NCBI RefSeq assembly: GCF_024802625.1 | Contig: NZ_CP103371.1 | Span: 1,302,001 to 1,366,000, forward strand | Source of the DNA: Massilia sp. H6 | GTDB lineage: Bacteria > Pseudomonadota > Gammaproteobacteria > Burkholderiales > Burkholderiaceae_D | DNA: 64,000 nucleotides | Direction: 5' to 3' | In this document: positions 42,290 to 52,646 of the stretch, piece by piece | How positions within the stretch are numbered: position 1 is the first letter of the stretch | Layout of the letters: every line of letters starts with the position of its first letter | Notes under the pieces: generated by a model | Databases searched by the model: none | Told to the model about the DNA's origin: nothing | The model's input: the letters and a program-made list of their open reading frames with translations, nothing else | Position numbers and translations under genes: made by a program

Positions 42290-45193
42290 TTAGAACGATT
42301 GATTGTAGCGAGCGTAGAAGAAACGATCGATCGGCAGGTCAGCATCGATGGTCGTGGCCGACGATGCGCCCAGCAGGGTGAAACGTGGTGCCTTGTCGAA
42401 CACATTGTTCACGCCGACACGCAGGTTGCCGTTCCATGGGAACTTATAACCGACGCTGATATCGTGGTAAGTGAGCGACGGCAGGCGGTTCGCGCCGGCC
42501 GAAGTTGCACCGGCACGGACCACCGTCGGCGAATTGCATTCCCAGCCTTTAGGAATGTTCAGGCACTGGTCAAGCACCGGGCTCAGGTAACGCAGGCCCC
42601 AGGTGGCGCTCCAGTTGCCGAGCGACCAGTCGGTGGTGAAGTTCGACTTCCAGCGATGGAAATCGTATTCACCCGAGAAGTCGATCCACTTGGCCGTGGC
42701 CGAGCTCTTGGTCGAGTACTCGTCGAGGTAGGTGGTTTCGCTGCGGAAGCCGATCTGGCCGAACGAATAGCGCGGCAGGCGGTAGCGCATTTCCAGGTCG
42801 ACGCCTTCGGTCTTGATCTGGCCCAGGTTGGCGTTGCCGCGCGAGAGCTGATTGATCGAGCCGGTGGCGGCGTCGCGGCGCACGCTCGAGCAGAAGTCGG
42901 CCAGGCCCTGGGTATAGCACTCGCCCAGGATGTAGTTGGCCGACACGCCGACGATGCGGTTGTTGATCTGGATGCTGTACCAGTCCAGCGCAGCCGAGAA
43001 GCTTGGCAGGAACGATGGGCTATACACCAGGCCCAGGGTACGGGTGACTGCGGTTTCCGGCTGCAGGAAGGCATTGCCTGCCGCTGCATTGAACGGGAAC
43101 GCGGTTTGCGCGCCGCCGCTCGAGGTGATCGCAGCGCCGCTCGAGACGCGCTGGCGGAAGCCTGCCGGGGTGCCGCCGATGCCGCCAAAGCCACTGGAGC
43201 AGCGCGCCGCCACGGCCGGGGTGCGCGCCGCTTCGCCATAGACCGGGTCGCATGGATCCAGATAGGAGTCGAAGGATTGCTGGCCGCCGCCGAAGGTGTC
43301 GCCCACGGTCGGGGCGCGGAAGCCCTCGGCCCAGGTGCCGCGTGCCAGCAGGTCCTTGATCGGACGGTAAGTGAAGCTGAACTTGCTGTTGTTGGTCGAG
43401 CCGAAGTTGCTGTAGTCCGAGTAGCGGGTAGCCAGGTTGAAGCTGAGCGACTCGACGAACGGCAGGCCTTTCAGCACTGGAATGTTGAGCTCGGCATAAG
43501 CCTCGCGCACCGTGTAGCGGCCGGTGGTCGGATTGCCGGCCAGGTCGGTCGAGAAGCCGGAGCGCTCGAACTGGCCTGGCAAGTCTTCGCCTTCGACGGT
43601 GCGGTGTTCGACGCCGGCTGCAAAGCCAAGCGCGCCGGCTGGCAGGGTGAACAGCTCGCCGCCGATGTCGGCGGTGGCGCTGTCGACCTTGCTACCGAAG
43701 GTGTAGCCGCTGACCGAAGTGATGTACTTCAGCGTTTCCGGGGTCGATGCCGACGGTCCGCCCAGGATGTTGAACGGCAAGCAATCGGCCAGCGCGATCG
43801 GTGCTGTAGGGGTGCCGCACTGGACGACGCCCGATGCATTCCTGAACGATGGGCCCAGGGCTTTTTTCAGGTTCAGCAAGTTGGTATTGCCGGAGCCGGC
43901 AGTGTTGCCGGAAATCTTGCTGTGGTTGTAACCGGTGCTCCAGTTCCATGGCAAGCCACGCAGCTCAAAGTCGCCTTCGAGGGTCGCGTCGATGTGCAGG
44001 GTGCGGTTCTTGTTCTCGGTCACGCGCGGCACTTCGATGGTGCGGCGGAAGAAGAACAGGTCCTGGCCCTTGCCGGCGCCGGCCACGGAGTTGCCGTATG
44101 GATTGAAGAAACTGTCTTTATCGATGTACACCGGGAACTTGGACTGCGAGGTCGACGACAGGGGATAGCCGGCAACGGTCGAGACGCTCTTGCGCTCCGA
44201 GTACATGGCGGTGGTCACCAGGCGCATGTCGTACGGCAGTGCCACTTCGCCCTTCGTGAACAGCGTGTTGAGCTTGCTCGGCATCGAGAACACGACCTGG
44301 TTCGAGGCATTGAACAGGTCGGCAGGGATCGGGCTCAGGCCGATCACGTCGTGGTAGTTGGCAGGGTTGCGCGAATCCTGGCCGACGCCTGGCGCGTTCT
44401 GGTCGCCGGTGTGGTTCAGGAGCTTGTCGAAGCCGGTCGGGCCGCCGCTGGCGCTGACCTGGCGGATACGACCCCATGGGCCGCCGACGAGGTTTTCAAG
44501 CGGGAAATTCGGGCCGCGCGAGAACCGGGTGATTTCGCGGTCACGGGCCCAGACGGCGCCGGACTCGGTGTGCGACAGGCCGAACATCAGGTTGGCCTTG
44601 TCGTCACCGGCGCCGTAGCTCAGCGAGTAGTCGCGGTTCTTGCCGTCGGCGACGGATTCGTTGCGGCCGGCATACACGCTAACCTGGCCGCCCTGCATCG
44701 ATTTTTTGAGGATGATGTTGACCACGCCGGCGATCGCGTCGGAACCGTAGATCGACGAGGCGCCATCTTTCAGGATGTCGATGCGCTCGATCATCGACGA
44801 TGGAATGGTCGACATGTCGGTGAAGCCGGCGGTGGACTGGGTCCAGCGCTTGCCATTGACCAGCACCAGCAGGCGCTGGCTGCCGAGGTTGCGCAGGTTG
44901 ACATACTGGCCGCCGTTTTCACGGTTCGAGGTCAGCGCGCCGCCCTTGCTGAACGACGGCGAGCCAGCCGAAGACAGGTTGTTGATAATGTCGCCCACCG
45001 TCACCAGACCGGTTTTCTGGATCTGTTCCTGGGTCATCACCTGGACCGGCTGCGCCGTTTCCAGGTCAACCTGGCGAATACGTGAGCCCGTCACTTCCAC
45101 GCGCTGCAGCGGCGCCGTGGCTTCCTGTGCGACGGCGGCCATTGAGTGAACGGCAAAGGCGACTGCCAATGCGATCTTGGTACGTTGTTGCAT
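42290..45193 (-). CDS. TonB-dependent receptor (fifth of six, paralogue of the fourth)
   Basis: 967-residue outer-membrane transporter. Signal peptide 1-23 (MQQRTKIALAVAFAVHSMAA...), TonB-box-like QRVEVTGSRIRQ (about 30-41), plug domain (DILKDGASSIYGSDAIAGVVN split), barrel ending ARYNQSF. It shares long near-identical blocks with the fourth receptor, such as VDLETAQP-Q-M-QEQIQKTGLVTVGDI and YTVREAYAELNIPVLK. The N-terminal signal peptide differs from that of its paralogue. The start ATG at 45193 follows GGAGA. A 30-bp dyad lies 91 bp upstream. Substrate unknown. Confidence 0.9.
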   Translation of the reverse strand: MQQRTKIALAVAFAVHSMAAVAQEATAPLQRVEVTGSRIRQVDLETAQPVQVMTQEQIQKTGLVTVGDIINNLSSAGSPSFSKGGALTSNRENGGQYVNLRNLGSQRLLVLVNGKRWTQSTAGFTDMSTIPSSMIERIDILKDGASSIYGSDAIAGVVNIILKKSMQGGQVSVYAGRNESVADGKNRDYSLSYGAGDDKANLMFGLSHTESGAVWARDREITRFSRGPNFPLENLVGGPWGRIRQVSASGGPTGFDKLLNHTGDQNAPGVGQDSRNPANYHDVIGLSPIPADLFNASNQVVFSMPSKLNTLFTKGEVALPYDMRLVTTAMYSERKSVSTVAGYPLSSTSQSKFPVYIDKDSFFNPYGNSVAGAGKGQDLFFFRRTIEVPRVTENKNRTLHIDATLEGDFELRGLPWNWSTGYNHSKISGNTAGSGNTNLLNLKKALGPSFRNASGVVQCGTPTAPIALADCLPFNILGGPSASTPETLKYITSVSGYTFGSKVDSATADIGGELFTLPAGALGFAAGVEHRTVEGEDLPGQFERSGFSTDLAGNPTTGRYTVREAYAELNIPVLKGLPFVESLSFNLATRYSDYSNFGSTNNSKFSFTYRPIKDLLARGTWAEGFRAPTVGDTFGGGQQSFDSYLDPCDPVYGEAARTPAVAARCSSGFGGIGGTPAGFRQRVSSGAAITSSGGAQTAFPFNAAAGNAFLQPETAVTRTLGLVYSPSFLPSFSAALDWYSIQINNRIVGVSANYILGECYTQGLADFCSSVRRDAATGSINQLSRGNANLGQIKTEGVDLEMRYRLPRYSFGQIGFRSETTYLDEYSTKSSATAKWIDFSGEYDFHRWKSNFTTDWSLGNWSATWGLRYLSPVLDQCLNIPKGWECNSPTVVRAGATSAGANRLPSLTYHDISVGYKFPWNGNLRVGVNNVFDKAPRFTLLGASSATTIDADLPIDRFFYARYNQSF

Positions 45194-45283
45194 GTGTTCT
45201 CCATCTCGCGCTTCCCGGGGTGGGGCGCGCTTGTTTTAGAAAGGGCCGAGCTGTGCGACCAGCACCTCGCGGGTAGCGTTGTT

Positions 45284-45313
45284 GATCTGGTACATACAGA
45301 TATGTATCAGATC
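45284..45313. promoter_or_regulatory. 30-bp operator-like dyad upstream of the fifth TBDR
   Basis: Left arm GATCTGGTACATA and right arm TATGTATCAGATC are reverse complements except for one G-T position, around the centre CAGA. A minus-strand TTGACA at 45330-45335 lies just upstream, with a weak TCTGAT at 18 bp spacing inside the dyad, so the dyad overlaps the probable promoter. Confidence 0.55.
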
Positions 45314-45446
45314 ATTTGGAGTTGATATGTGTCAATGCGACGGCAGCGGTAATCTGTTCGAAAAACAACAATTAATAGAAGGAAATCTCTGACCTGCAAG
45401 TCAGCAAGGCTGGCAGGCCACGGCAAGGGCAAACAACTAGCATTGG

Positions 45447-48269
45447 TCAGTCGGGGGCAGGTGTCGTGAAGGGCGCGCCAGACGCGGCATCGGGCTGGTC
45501 GCCGAGGCAGGCATTCCAGAGGCGCAGCACGTTGTCCGGATGGCTGCCCAGCAGGCTGCGCTCGACCCGGGCCCGCTCCTTGCCCTGCAGGCGCACCTGG
45601 TGCTGCAGCCGGCGCATGGCGCGGTAGGCGTCGGCCACGGCGCGCCCCAGGTCTGGATCGATCAGGCCCAGTTCGCCGCACAGTCGCAGCAGGGCGATGT
45701 TGCCGGTGTTGATGGTCAATTGCGCGTAGGTGGCCGCATGGCGCAGTACCAGGTACTGGACGATGAATTCGATGTCGATCATGCCGCCCGGGTCGCCTTT
45801 CAGGTCGAACAGCGCGTCGCGGTTGACGCTGGCGTCGTGCATGCGCTTGCGCATGGCGCGCACTTCGTCCTTGAGCCTGGCTTCGTCGCCACTGCGGTCC
45901 TTGCGCAGCACGGCTTCGCGGATGGCCTCGAAACGTGCGCCGATGGCGGTGTCGCCAGCGCAAAAGCGCGCCCGCGTCAGGGCCTGGTGTTCCCAGATCC
46001 AGGCCGAGCCGGTCTGGTAGCGCTCGAAGGCGGCCAGCGAGGACACCAGCATGCCGCTGGCGCCGTCCGGTCGCAGCGCGGTGTCGATATCGAACAGGAT
46101 GCCGGCCGCCGTGTGCGCCGTGTTCCAGGTAATGAAGCGCTGCGCCAGCCGGGCGTAGTTGGACGGCGCCATGTCGTCGTCGTCGTCGAACAGGAAGATC
46201 ACGTCGAGGTCGGAGACATAGCCGAGTTCCTTGCCGCCGAGCTTGCCGTAGGCGATGACGGCAAAGCGCGGTTCTTCGCGGTGGCGGCTGGCCACGGTGC
46301 GCCAGGCGTGGCGCACCGTGGCGCCGACGATGGCATCGGCCAGCGCCGACAAATGGTCGGCCAGGCGCTCGACCGACAGCTCGCCGGCCAGGTCCAGCGC
46401 CAGCAGCCGGAACAGCTGCGCATGGTGGGCTTCGCGCAGGATGTCGAGCTGGCGTTCGGTATCGCCGGCCGCTTCGAGCAGCTGGGCGTCGAGGCCAGTG
46501 GCCAGCTGGGCGAGCTGGCCAGGATCACCCGCGCCCTCGTTGCGGTCGTCGAGCAGTTCGTCGAGCAGGATCGGGTGCCCGGTCAGGAAAGTCGCGGCCC
46601 AGCCGCTGGCATTGATCATCCGGATCACCCGTTCGAGGGTGTGCGGATATTCGGTCAGCAGCGACAGGTAGGCCGAGCGGCGCGCGATGGCCTCGAAGAA
46701 GTCGAGCAGGCGTCCGAGCGTCGCGGCATGGCTGCCAATGCCGGCATCGTGCACCACGGTGGCAATCTGGCCAAGCGCGGCGTCGGCCAGCGCCAGCAGG
46801 CGGGCGCGGCTGGCGTCGGGCAGGGCCGCCAGGCGCGGCCCCCGCAGCGTGGCGACCAGCCGGGCGGCGGCCGCGCCGGGGTCGTCGTAGCCGAGCTCGA
46901 GCAGGCGGGCAGCGATGGCGTCGCGGTTCTCTGGATCGTCGGCCAGCGAGGGCAGCACTGGGTCTGCGTTCTCGAGCTTGTCGGCGAAGATCGCGTCGAA
47001 CTGGGCGGCGACATAGCTGCGCTGCGCGTCGAGACGATCGAGCAGGCTTGGGACGTCGGGCAGGCCCATCATGCGGGCGACGATGGCGCGGTCGTCGTCG
47101 CTGGCGGGCAGGGTATGGGTCTGGGCGTCGTCCAGGTATTGCAGGCGGTGTTCCAGGTTGCGCAAGAAATCATAGGCCTGGAGCAGGCGCTCGACGGCCT
47201 CGATCGGCAGCAGTTCGCGCTCGGCCAGCAGGCGCAGCGTGGCGCGGGTAGAGCGCTCGCGCAGCGCCGGGTCGCGCCCGCCGCGGATCAGCTGGAAGAC
47301 CTGGGCCAGGAATTCGATCTCGCGGATGCCGCCGCGCCCGAGCTTGACGTTGTGGCTGCGTTCGGGATGCAGGCGTTCCTGGCGCTTGACCTCGGCGCGG
47401 ATCTGGGCGTGCATGTTGCGGATCGCGTCGATCACCCCGAAATCGAGATAGCGCCGGAACACGAAAGGGCGGGCGATCGCGTCGAGCGCGGCGATGTCGT
47501 CACGCTCGCCGGTGACCGCGCGCGCCTTGACCCAGGCGTAGCGCTCCCATTCGCGGCCCTGAACAATCAGGTATTCCTCGACCATGTTGAGGCTGGCCGC
47601 GAGCGGCCCCGAATTTCCATTGGGGCGCAGCGCCATGTCGACGCGGAAAGTAAACCCATCTTCGATGACTTCCGACAGCGCGGCGATCAGTTTGCGCCCG
47701 AGGCGCACGAAGAATTCGTGATTGGACAGCTGGCGCTGGCCCGGGCCGGCCGCGGTATCGCCGTCTTCCGGGTAGACGAAAATCAGGTCGATGTCGGACG
47801 AAACATTCAGTTCGCCACCCCCGCCCTTGCCCATGGAAAGCACGATCAGGTGCTGGGGGCGGCCGGATTCTTCTCCGATTGGCATGCCATGGATGGCGGC
47901 GAGTTCGTCGGCCAGGGCCGCCACGTGGGTGCGAATGGCGAAGTCGGCAAAGCGGGTCATGGCCGTCACCACCTCGTCCAGGTCGGCCTGGCCTTGGAGG
48001 TCGCGTCGGATGATCGCGCAGATCAAGAGATTGCGCAGGCGCCGCATCGCGCGCGGCAGCGGCAGCCCGGTGCCGAGCTCGCGTGCCAGGGCCGCTTGAA
48101 GGTCTGCCTCGGCCAGCGATGATCCGGCGAAGCTGGCGAGCTGGGCAGGGCGGGCCGGATCGGCGCCGAGCCAGCGCTGCAAGAAGCGGGAGCGGGATGA
48201 CGCCGGTTCGGGCGAATCGTCCGGCGACTGGGGCGCCGGCGTACCGGCTGCTGGCGAAGTTGGGAGCAT
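45447..48269 (-). CDS. glnE: Bifunctional glutamine synthetase adenylyltransferase/adenylyl-removing enzyme
   Basis: 940-residue enzyme that attaches AMP to, and removes it from, the regulatory Tyr of glutamine synthetase under PII control. Two nucleotidyltransferase domains are visible: the N-terminal deadenylylase with GKGGGGELNVSSDIDLIFVY and the C-terminal adenylylase with GKLGGKELGYVSDLDVIFLF, each with the D-x-D metal pair, separated by the central helical region. The start at 48269 (MLPTSPAAGT) is chosen because homology begins only some 30 residues later; an earlier in-frame start at 48362 is possible. It is divergent from yhdP. Its target, GlnA, is encoded at 15536-16951. Confidence 0.95.
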   Translation of the reverse strand: MLPTSPAAGTPAPQSPDDSPEPASSRSRFLQRWLGADPARPAQLASFAGSSLAEADLQAALARELGTGLPLPRAMRRLRNLLICAIIRRDLQGQADLDEVVTAMTRFADFAIRTHVAALADELAAIHGMPIGEESGRPQHLIVLSMGKGGGGELNVSSDIDLIFVYPEDGDTAAGPGQRQLSNHEFFVRLGRKLIAALSEVIEDGFTFRVDMALRPNGNSGPLAASLNMVEEYLIVQGREWERYAWVKARAVTGERDDIAALDAIARPFVFRRYLDFGVIDAIRNMHAQIRAEVKRQERLHPERSHNVKLGRGGIREIEFLAQVFQLIRGGRDPALRERSTRATLRLLAERELLPIEAVERLLQAYDFLRNLEHRLQYLDDAQTHTLPASDDDRAIVARMMGLPDVPSLLDRLDAQRSYVAAQFDAIFADKLENADPVLPSLADDPENRDAIAARLLELGYDDPGAAAARLVATLRGPRLAALPDASRARLLALADAALGQIATVVHDAGIGSHAATLGRLLDFFEAIARRSAYLSLLTEYPHTLERVIRMINASGWAATFLTGHPILLDELLDDRNEGAGDPGQLAQLATGLDAQLLEAAGDTERQLDILREAHHAQLFRLLALDLAGELSVERLADHLSALADAIVGATVRHAWRTVASRHREEPRFAVIAYGKLGGKELGYVSDLDVIFLFDDDDDMAPSNYARLAQRFITWNTAHTAAGILFDIDTALRPDGASGMLVSSLAAFERYQTGSAWIWEHQALTRARFCAGDTAIGARFEAIREAVLRKDRSGDEARLKDEVRAMRKRMHDASVNRDALFDLKGDPGGMIDIEFIVQYLVLRHAATYAQLTINTGNIALLRLCGELGLIDPDLGRAVADAYRAMRRLQHQVRLQGKERARVERSLLGSHPDNVLRLWNACLGDQPDAASGAPFTTPAPD

Positions 48270-48444
48270 GGTGTCCGATGCAATGAGGGTTGTGCCGTCC
48301 GGTTTTGCGGTCAGGCAGGCATCGTGCGGTAGAATTGCCCGCCGTGCTGCCCCGCTCAGCATGATGGTAAGGTAGTCGCCGCAACCCTTGCAAGCGATCT
48401 GTTATCAAAGAATTAATATACGGCGGTCTTTGTTGAGTACCTTG

Positions 48445-51400
48445 ATGGACAATCCGGAACCGCAGGCGGTGCAAGGCCAGGACGGGCAGGCCCTGCCGCT
48501 CGGCGCGCGCTGGCGGCGCCTGGGCGCGGCCTATCGCTATGCGAACCGGGCGTCGCACCATGTCCTGGGTTTCACGGTCAAGCTGGTGCTGTTCATCTAT
48601 TTTGCGTTGGCCGTGCTGTTCTTGGTGTTGCGCTACGCCGTCCTCCCCAACATCGATCTATATAAAGGCGACATCGAGGCCGCCGCCGGGCGCGCGCTCG
48701 GCAGCCGGGTCACGATCGCGCAATTGTCTGCATCCTGGCAGGGCATCCATCCGGCGCTGCACCTGGCGGACGTGCGCCTGATCGATCCGCACGGGCGCCA
48801 GGTGCTGGCGCTGCCCGACGTAGCCGCCACCCTGTCGTGGTGGAGCCTGGCCGCCTTCGAGCCACGCCTGCACACGCTCGAGGTAAGCCGTCCGCAGCTG
48901 GACGTGCGGCGCGGAGCGGACGGCGTGCTGACGGTGGCCGGCGTGCGGCTCGACCCGTCCCGGCGCGACGATGGCAGCGGCGCCGACTGGCTGCTGCGCC
49001 AGCGCGAAATCGTGATCCGGGAAGGCCGGGTCGACTGGACCGACGAATTGCGCGGCCGGCCGACCCTGGCGCTGGACGGGGTCACGATGGCGCTGCTGAA
49101 CCGGTTTGGCGGTGGCCACCGGTTCGCGCTGCGCGCCACCCCGCCGCGCGCGCTGGGCGGCCAGCTTGACGTGCGCGCACGTTTTCGGCACCGGTTCGGC
49201 GAGCGCCCGTCGGATGTCGCGCGCTGGAAAGGCGAACTGTATGCCGACCTGCGCGACGCCGACCTGGCGGCCTGGAAACACCATGTAGAGATGCCTTTCG
49301 AGCTGGCCAGCGGCCGCGGCTCGGTGCGCGCCTGGCTCAATTTCGACCACGCCCGGGTGGCAGGGTTCACGGCCGACCTGGCGCTGGCCGACGTCAATGC
49401 CAGGCTCGGGACAGCGCTGGCGCCGCTCGAGCTGGCGCAGGTGCGCGGACGCCTCGCCGCGCGCGAAGACATGCTGCCTGGTACCGACCTGGGCAAACCC
49501 ACATTTGGCGCACACGGCCATACCGTAAGCCTGACCGATTTTTCGGTGACGACCCGCGATGGGCGCCTGCTGCCGCCAGCGACGCTCGAACAGAGCTGGC
49601 GCCCGGCGCGGCCGGGCCGGGCCGAGCAGGGCGAACTGAAAGCCCGCCGTCTCGACATCGGCGCGCTGTCGGCGCTGGCGGGCTACCTGCCGCTGCCGCC
49701 GCAGCAGCGCCAGATGCTGGCCGATTACGCGCCGCGCGGGCGCGTGCTCGACCTGGCGGCCGAATGGGAAGGGCGCTATCCGGCGCTGCGTTCGTTCCGG
49801 GTGCGCGGCGAGGTGGCGGGGCTGGCGCTCGATGCGCGCCCGGCGCGGGCCGCCCAGCCAGCGCGCGCGGGCCAGCCGGCGCTGCCCGCCCGTCCGGCCA
49901 CCCCCGGCTTCCAGAACCTGAGCGGCAGCATCGACGCCACCGAACGTGGCGGCAGCGTGAAGGTCGATGCGCAGGCAGCGGTGCTGCTGCTGCCGGCCTG
50001 GTTCGCCGAGCCGATGCTGCCGCTCGACCGGCTGGCGCTCAAGGCGCGCTGGACCCACGACGCGGGACGCCAGTTGCTGGTCGAGGTGGACAACCTGCAG
50101 TTTGCTCAGGGCGCCCTGAGCGGCCAGCTGGCGGGACGCCACGTGCTGCCGCTGGCCTCAGGGATCGGGGCCGGTTCCGGTCCCGGCGTGGCCGATTTTA
50201 CCGGCAGGATCGACGGCCTTGCCCTTGGCGAGATTTGGCGCTTCCTGCCGCTGGCCACGCCCGGGGGCCTGCGCGACTGGCTGAGCGGGGCGCTGCAGGG
50301 CGGCATGCTGCGCGATGCTACGCTGCGCCTGCGCGGCGACCTGGCGCATTTCCCGTTCCGGGCCAGCATTGCATCGGAACGCGCGCGCGGCGAATTCCGC
50401 GTCGCCGGGCGCCTCGACGACGCGCGGCTCGACTATGTGCCGGGACAGCGCCGGTTCGACGGCAGCCCGTTGTGGCCACTTGCCGAAAACATCGATGGCC
50501 GCATCGAGTTCGACCGCGCGCGCATGGAGATTCGCGGCGACCGACTGCGCAGCATGGGTGTGACGCTGTCGAAGGTAAAGGCCGTCATCCCCGACCTTGG
50601 CGCGGGCGAACGCAAGATGCTGGAGATCGATGGCATGGCCGCCGGGACGCTGCAGGAATTCCTGAACTACGTGGCGGCCAGTCCGGTACCGGAATGGATC
50701 GGCCACTTCACCGATGACACCCGCGCCAGCGGCAACGCGCGCCTGAGCCTGAAGCTGCGCATGCCGCTCGCCCACCTTGCCGATACCAAGGTGACCGGCA
50801 GCCTGCAATTGCTGGGCAATGAGATCAGCCTGTTCCCGGAACTGCCGCCGCTGCAGGCGGCACTGGGGCGCATCGATTTCTGGGAGCATGGCGTCAACCT
50901 CAATGGCGTGAGCGCCAGTTTCCTGGGCGGGCCGCTGGCGCTGTCCGGCGGCACGCAAAAAGACGGCAGCATTGCGATCCGCCTCGGAGGCACCCTGTCG
51001 GCCGACGGCATGCGCCGCGCGGCGCCGGCACCGGCGCTGCAGCGCCTGGGGGCGCGCCTGTCGGGCAGCACGCCGTATGCCGGTGCGGTGACGGTGCGCG
51101 ATGGCCGGCGCAGCGTCACGCTCGAATCGAGCCTGGCGGGCCTTGGCCTGGAATTGCCGGCCCCCCTTAACAAACCACAGGCCACTACCCTGCCGCTGCG
51201 CTTCACCCTGGTGGGTGAACCGACCGTGGACGGACTGGCACGCGACGAGATCCGGATCGCGCTGGGCCAGGAGGTGGCGGCGCGCTACCTGCGCGAGAAG
51301 CAGGGGCGCGGTCCGTGGCTGGTACGGCGCGGCGGCATCGGCGTCAAGGTGCCGGCCCCGCTGCCCGACAGCGGCACCGCGATCCATGTGGACATGCGCG

Positions 51401-52644
51401 CCCTGAACGTGGACGCATGGATCGCGGCCGGCAAGGAGATCGCCGGAGCCGGGGGCGCGCCTGGTAGCGCCGCGGCCCCGACGGGTGCCGGCGCCGAGGC
51501 TGCGCAATACGTACTGCCCGACCTGATCGCCGGCCGCGTTGCCGAACTGACGGTTGGCGAGCGGCGCCTGGCCGACGTGGTGCTGGGCGCGACGCGTCTG
51601 AAAGACACCTGGCAGGCCAGCCTGAACTCGCGCCAGGTCAGTGGCTACGTGACCTGGGCCGCATCCGGCAGCGGCCAGGGCCTGGGCAAGGTGACCGCGC
51701 GGCTGGCTTCGCTGGTGATTCCCGAGTCCAGCGAAGACGACGTGAAACACCTGCTCGAATCGAGCCAGGGCGCGACCGCCACCATCCCTTCGCTCGACAT
51801 CGTGGCCGAGCATTTCCAGGTGTTCGACAAGCGCCTCGGCCGCCTTGAACTACAGGCCAGCAACGTGCAGGCGCTGGCCGGGCGCGAGTGGCGCATCAGC
51901 CGCCTTAATTTGCACAATCCCGAGGGCCAGCTCACGGCCAACGGGCGCTGGCTGACCAAGGACGGCAAGAGCAACACCAGCCTGAACTTCAAGCTCGACA
52001 TCGACGACGCCGGCAAGCTGCTCGACCGCCTCGGCTTTCCCGAGACGCTACGCCGCGGCACGGGCAAGATGTCCGGTGATATCTCGTGGAGCGGGCTGCC
52101 GTATGCGCTGGACATCCCGAGTCTGTCGGGGCAGATCGAGATGAATGTCGAATCGGGCCAATTCCTGAAACAGGACCCGGGCGCGGCCAAGCTGCTGGGC
52201 GTACTGAGCCTGCAGGCGCTGCCACGCCTGCTCAAGCTCGACTTCCATGACGTGTTCTCGCAAGGCCTGGCCTTCGACGGCATCAGCGCCAATGCGCTGA
52301 TCCAGCGCGGCGTGCTGCGTACCGATAATCTGAAGATGCACGGTGTGGCGGCGACCATCCTGATGGACGGTAGCGCCGACATCGCGAACGAAACCACCAA
52401 TTTGCGCGTGGTCGTGATCCCCGAGTTCAACCTCGGCACCGGGCCGCTGGTGTACGGACTGGCGGTTAACCCGGTCATTGGCCTGGGCAGCTTCCTGGCG
52501 CAGCTGTTCCTGCGCGCGCCGGTAATGAAGGCGCTGACCTACCAGATGAATATTTCGGGACCATGGAAATCCCCGACCGTGGTCAAGCTCGATCACCCGC
52601 AGCCGGCGCCCGCCGCCGCGCGCGTCAACGCACGAAAGGAATGA
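48445..52644 (+). CDS. yhdP: YhdP family protein (AsmA-like, lipid transport to the outer membrane)
   Basis: 1399-residue inner-membrane-anchored periplasmic protein. The cytoplasmic N-terminus (about 1-38) is followed by one membrane helix (about 40-62, TVKLVLFIYFALAVLFLVL). A very long beta-rich repeat region follows that in E. coli YhdP forms a groove for phospholipid transport between the membranes. The DUF3971-type N-terminal domain and the C-terminal AsmA-like part (near LGLGSFLAQLFLRAPVMKALTYQMNISGPWKSP, split) are present. The start at 48445 (MDNPEP) keeps the usual N-terminus; the ribosome binding site is weak. It forms an operon with nit (2-bp gap) and probably tldD. Confidence 0.88.
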   Translation: MDNPEPQAVQGQDGQALPLGARWRRLGAAYRYANRASHHVLGFTVKLVLFIYFALAVLFLVLRYAVLPNIDLYKGDIEAAAGRALGSRVTIAQLSASWQGIHPALHLADVRLIDPHGRQVLALPDVAATLSWWSLAAFEPRLHTLEVSRPQLDVRRGADGVLTVAGVRLDPSRRDDGSGADWLLRQREIVIREGRVDWTDELRGRPTLALDGVTMALLNRFGGGHRFALRATPPRALGGQLDVRARFRHRFGERPSDVARWKGELYADLRDADLAAWKHHVEMPFELASGRGSVRAWLNFDHARVAGFTADLALADVNARLGTALAPLELAQVRGRLAAREDMLPGTDLGKPTFGAHGHTVSLTDFSVTTRDGRLLPPATLEQSWRPARPGRAEQGELKARRLDIGALSALAGYLPLPPQQRQMLADYAPRGRVLDLAAEWEGRYPALRSFRVRGEVAGLALDARPARAAQPARAGQPALPARPATPGFQNLSGSIDATERGGSVKVDAQAAVLLLPAWFAEPMLPLDRLALKARWTHDAGRQLLVEVDNLQFAQGALSGQLAGRHVLPLASGIGAGSGPGVADFTGRIDGLALGEIWRFLPLATPGGLRDWLSGALQGGMLRDATLRLRGDLAHFPFRASIASERARGEFRVAGRLDDARLDYVPGQRRFDGSPLWPLAENIDGRIEFDRARMEIRGDRLRSMGVTLSKVKAVIPDLGAGERKMLEIDGMAAGTLQEFLNYVAASPVPEWIGHFTDDTRASGNARLSLKLRMPLAHLADTKVTGSLQLLGNEISLFPELPPLQAALGRIDFWEHGVNLNGVSASFLGGPLALSGGTQKDGSIAIRLGGTLSADGMRRAAPAPALQRLGARLSGSTPYAGAVTVRDGRRSVTLESSLAGLGLELPAPLNKPQATTLPLRFTLVGEPTVDGLARDEIRIALGQEVAARYLREKQGRGPWLVRRGGIGVKVPAPLPDSGTAIHVDMRALNVDAWIAAGKEIAGAGGAPGSAAAPTGAGAEAAQYVLPDLIAGRVAELTVGERRLADVVLGATRLKDTWQASLNSRQVSGYVTWAASGSGQGLGKVTARLASLVIPESSEDDVKHLLESSQGATATIPSLDIVAEHFQVFDKRLGRLELQASNVQALAGREWRISRLNLHNPEGQLTANGRWLTKDGKSNTSLNFKLDIDDAGKLLDRLGFPETLRRGTGKMSGDISWSGLPYALDIPSLSGQIEMNVESGQFLKQDPGAAKLLGVLSLQALPRLLKLDFHDVFSQGLAFDGISANALIQRGVLRTDNLKMHGVAATILMDGSADIANETTNLRVVVIPEFNLGTGPLVYGLAVNPVIGLGSFLAQLFLRAPVMKALTYQMNISGPWKSPTVVKLDHPQPAPAAARVNARKE

Positions 52645-52646
52645 AT

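Noticed and set aside
24341..45193. TBDR cluster considered as a polysaccharide utilisation locus
   Set aside because: No SusD-like protein, glycoside hydrolase, polysaccharide lyase or hybrid regulator is present. Neighbours are housekeeping genes.
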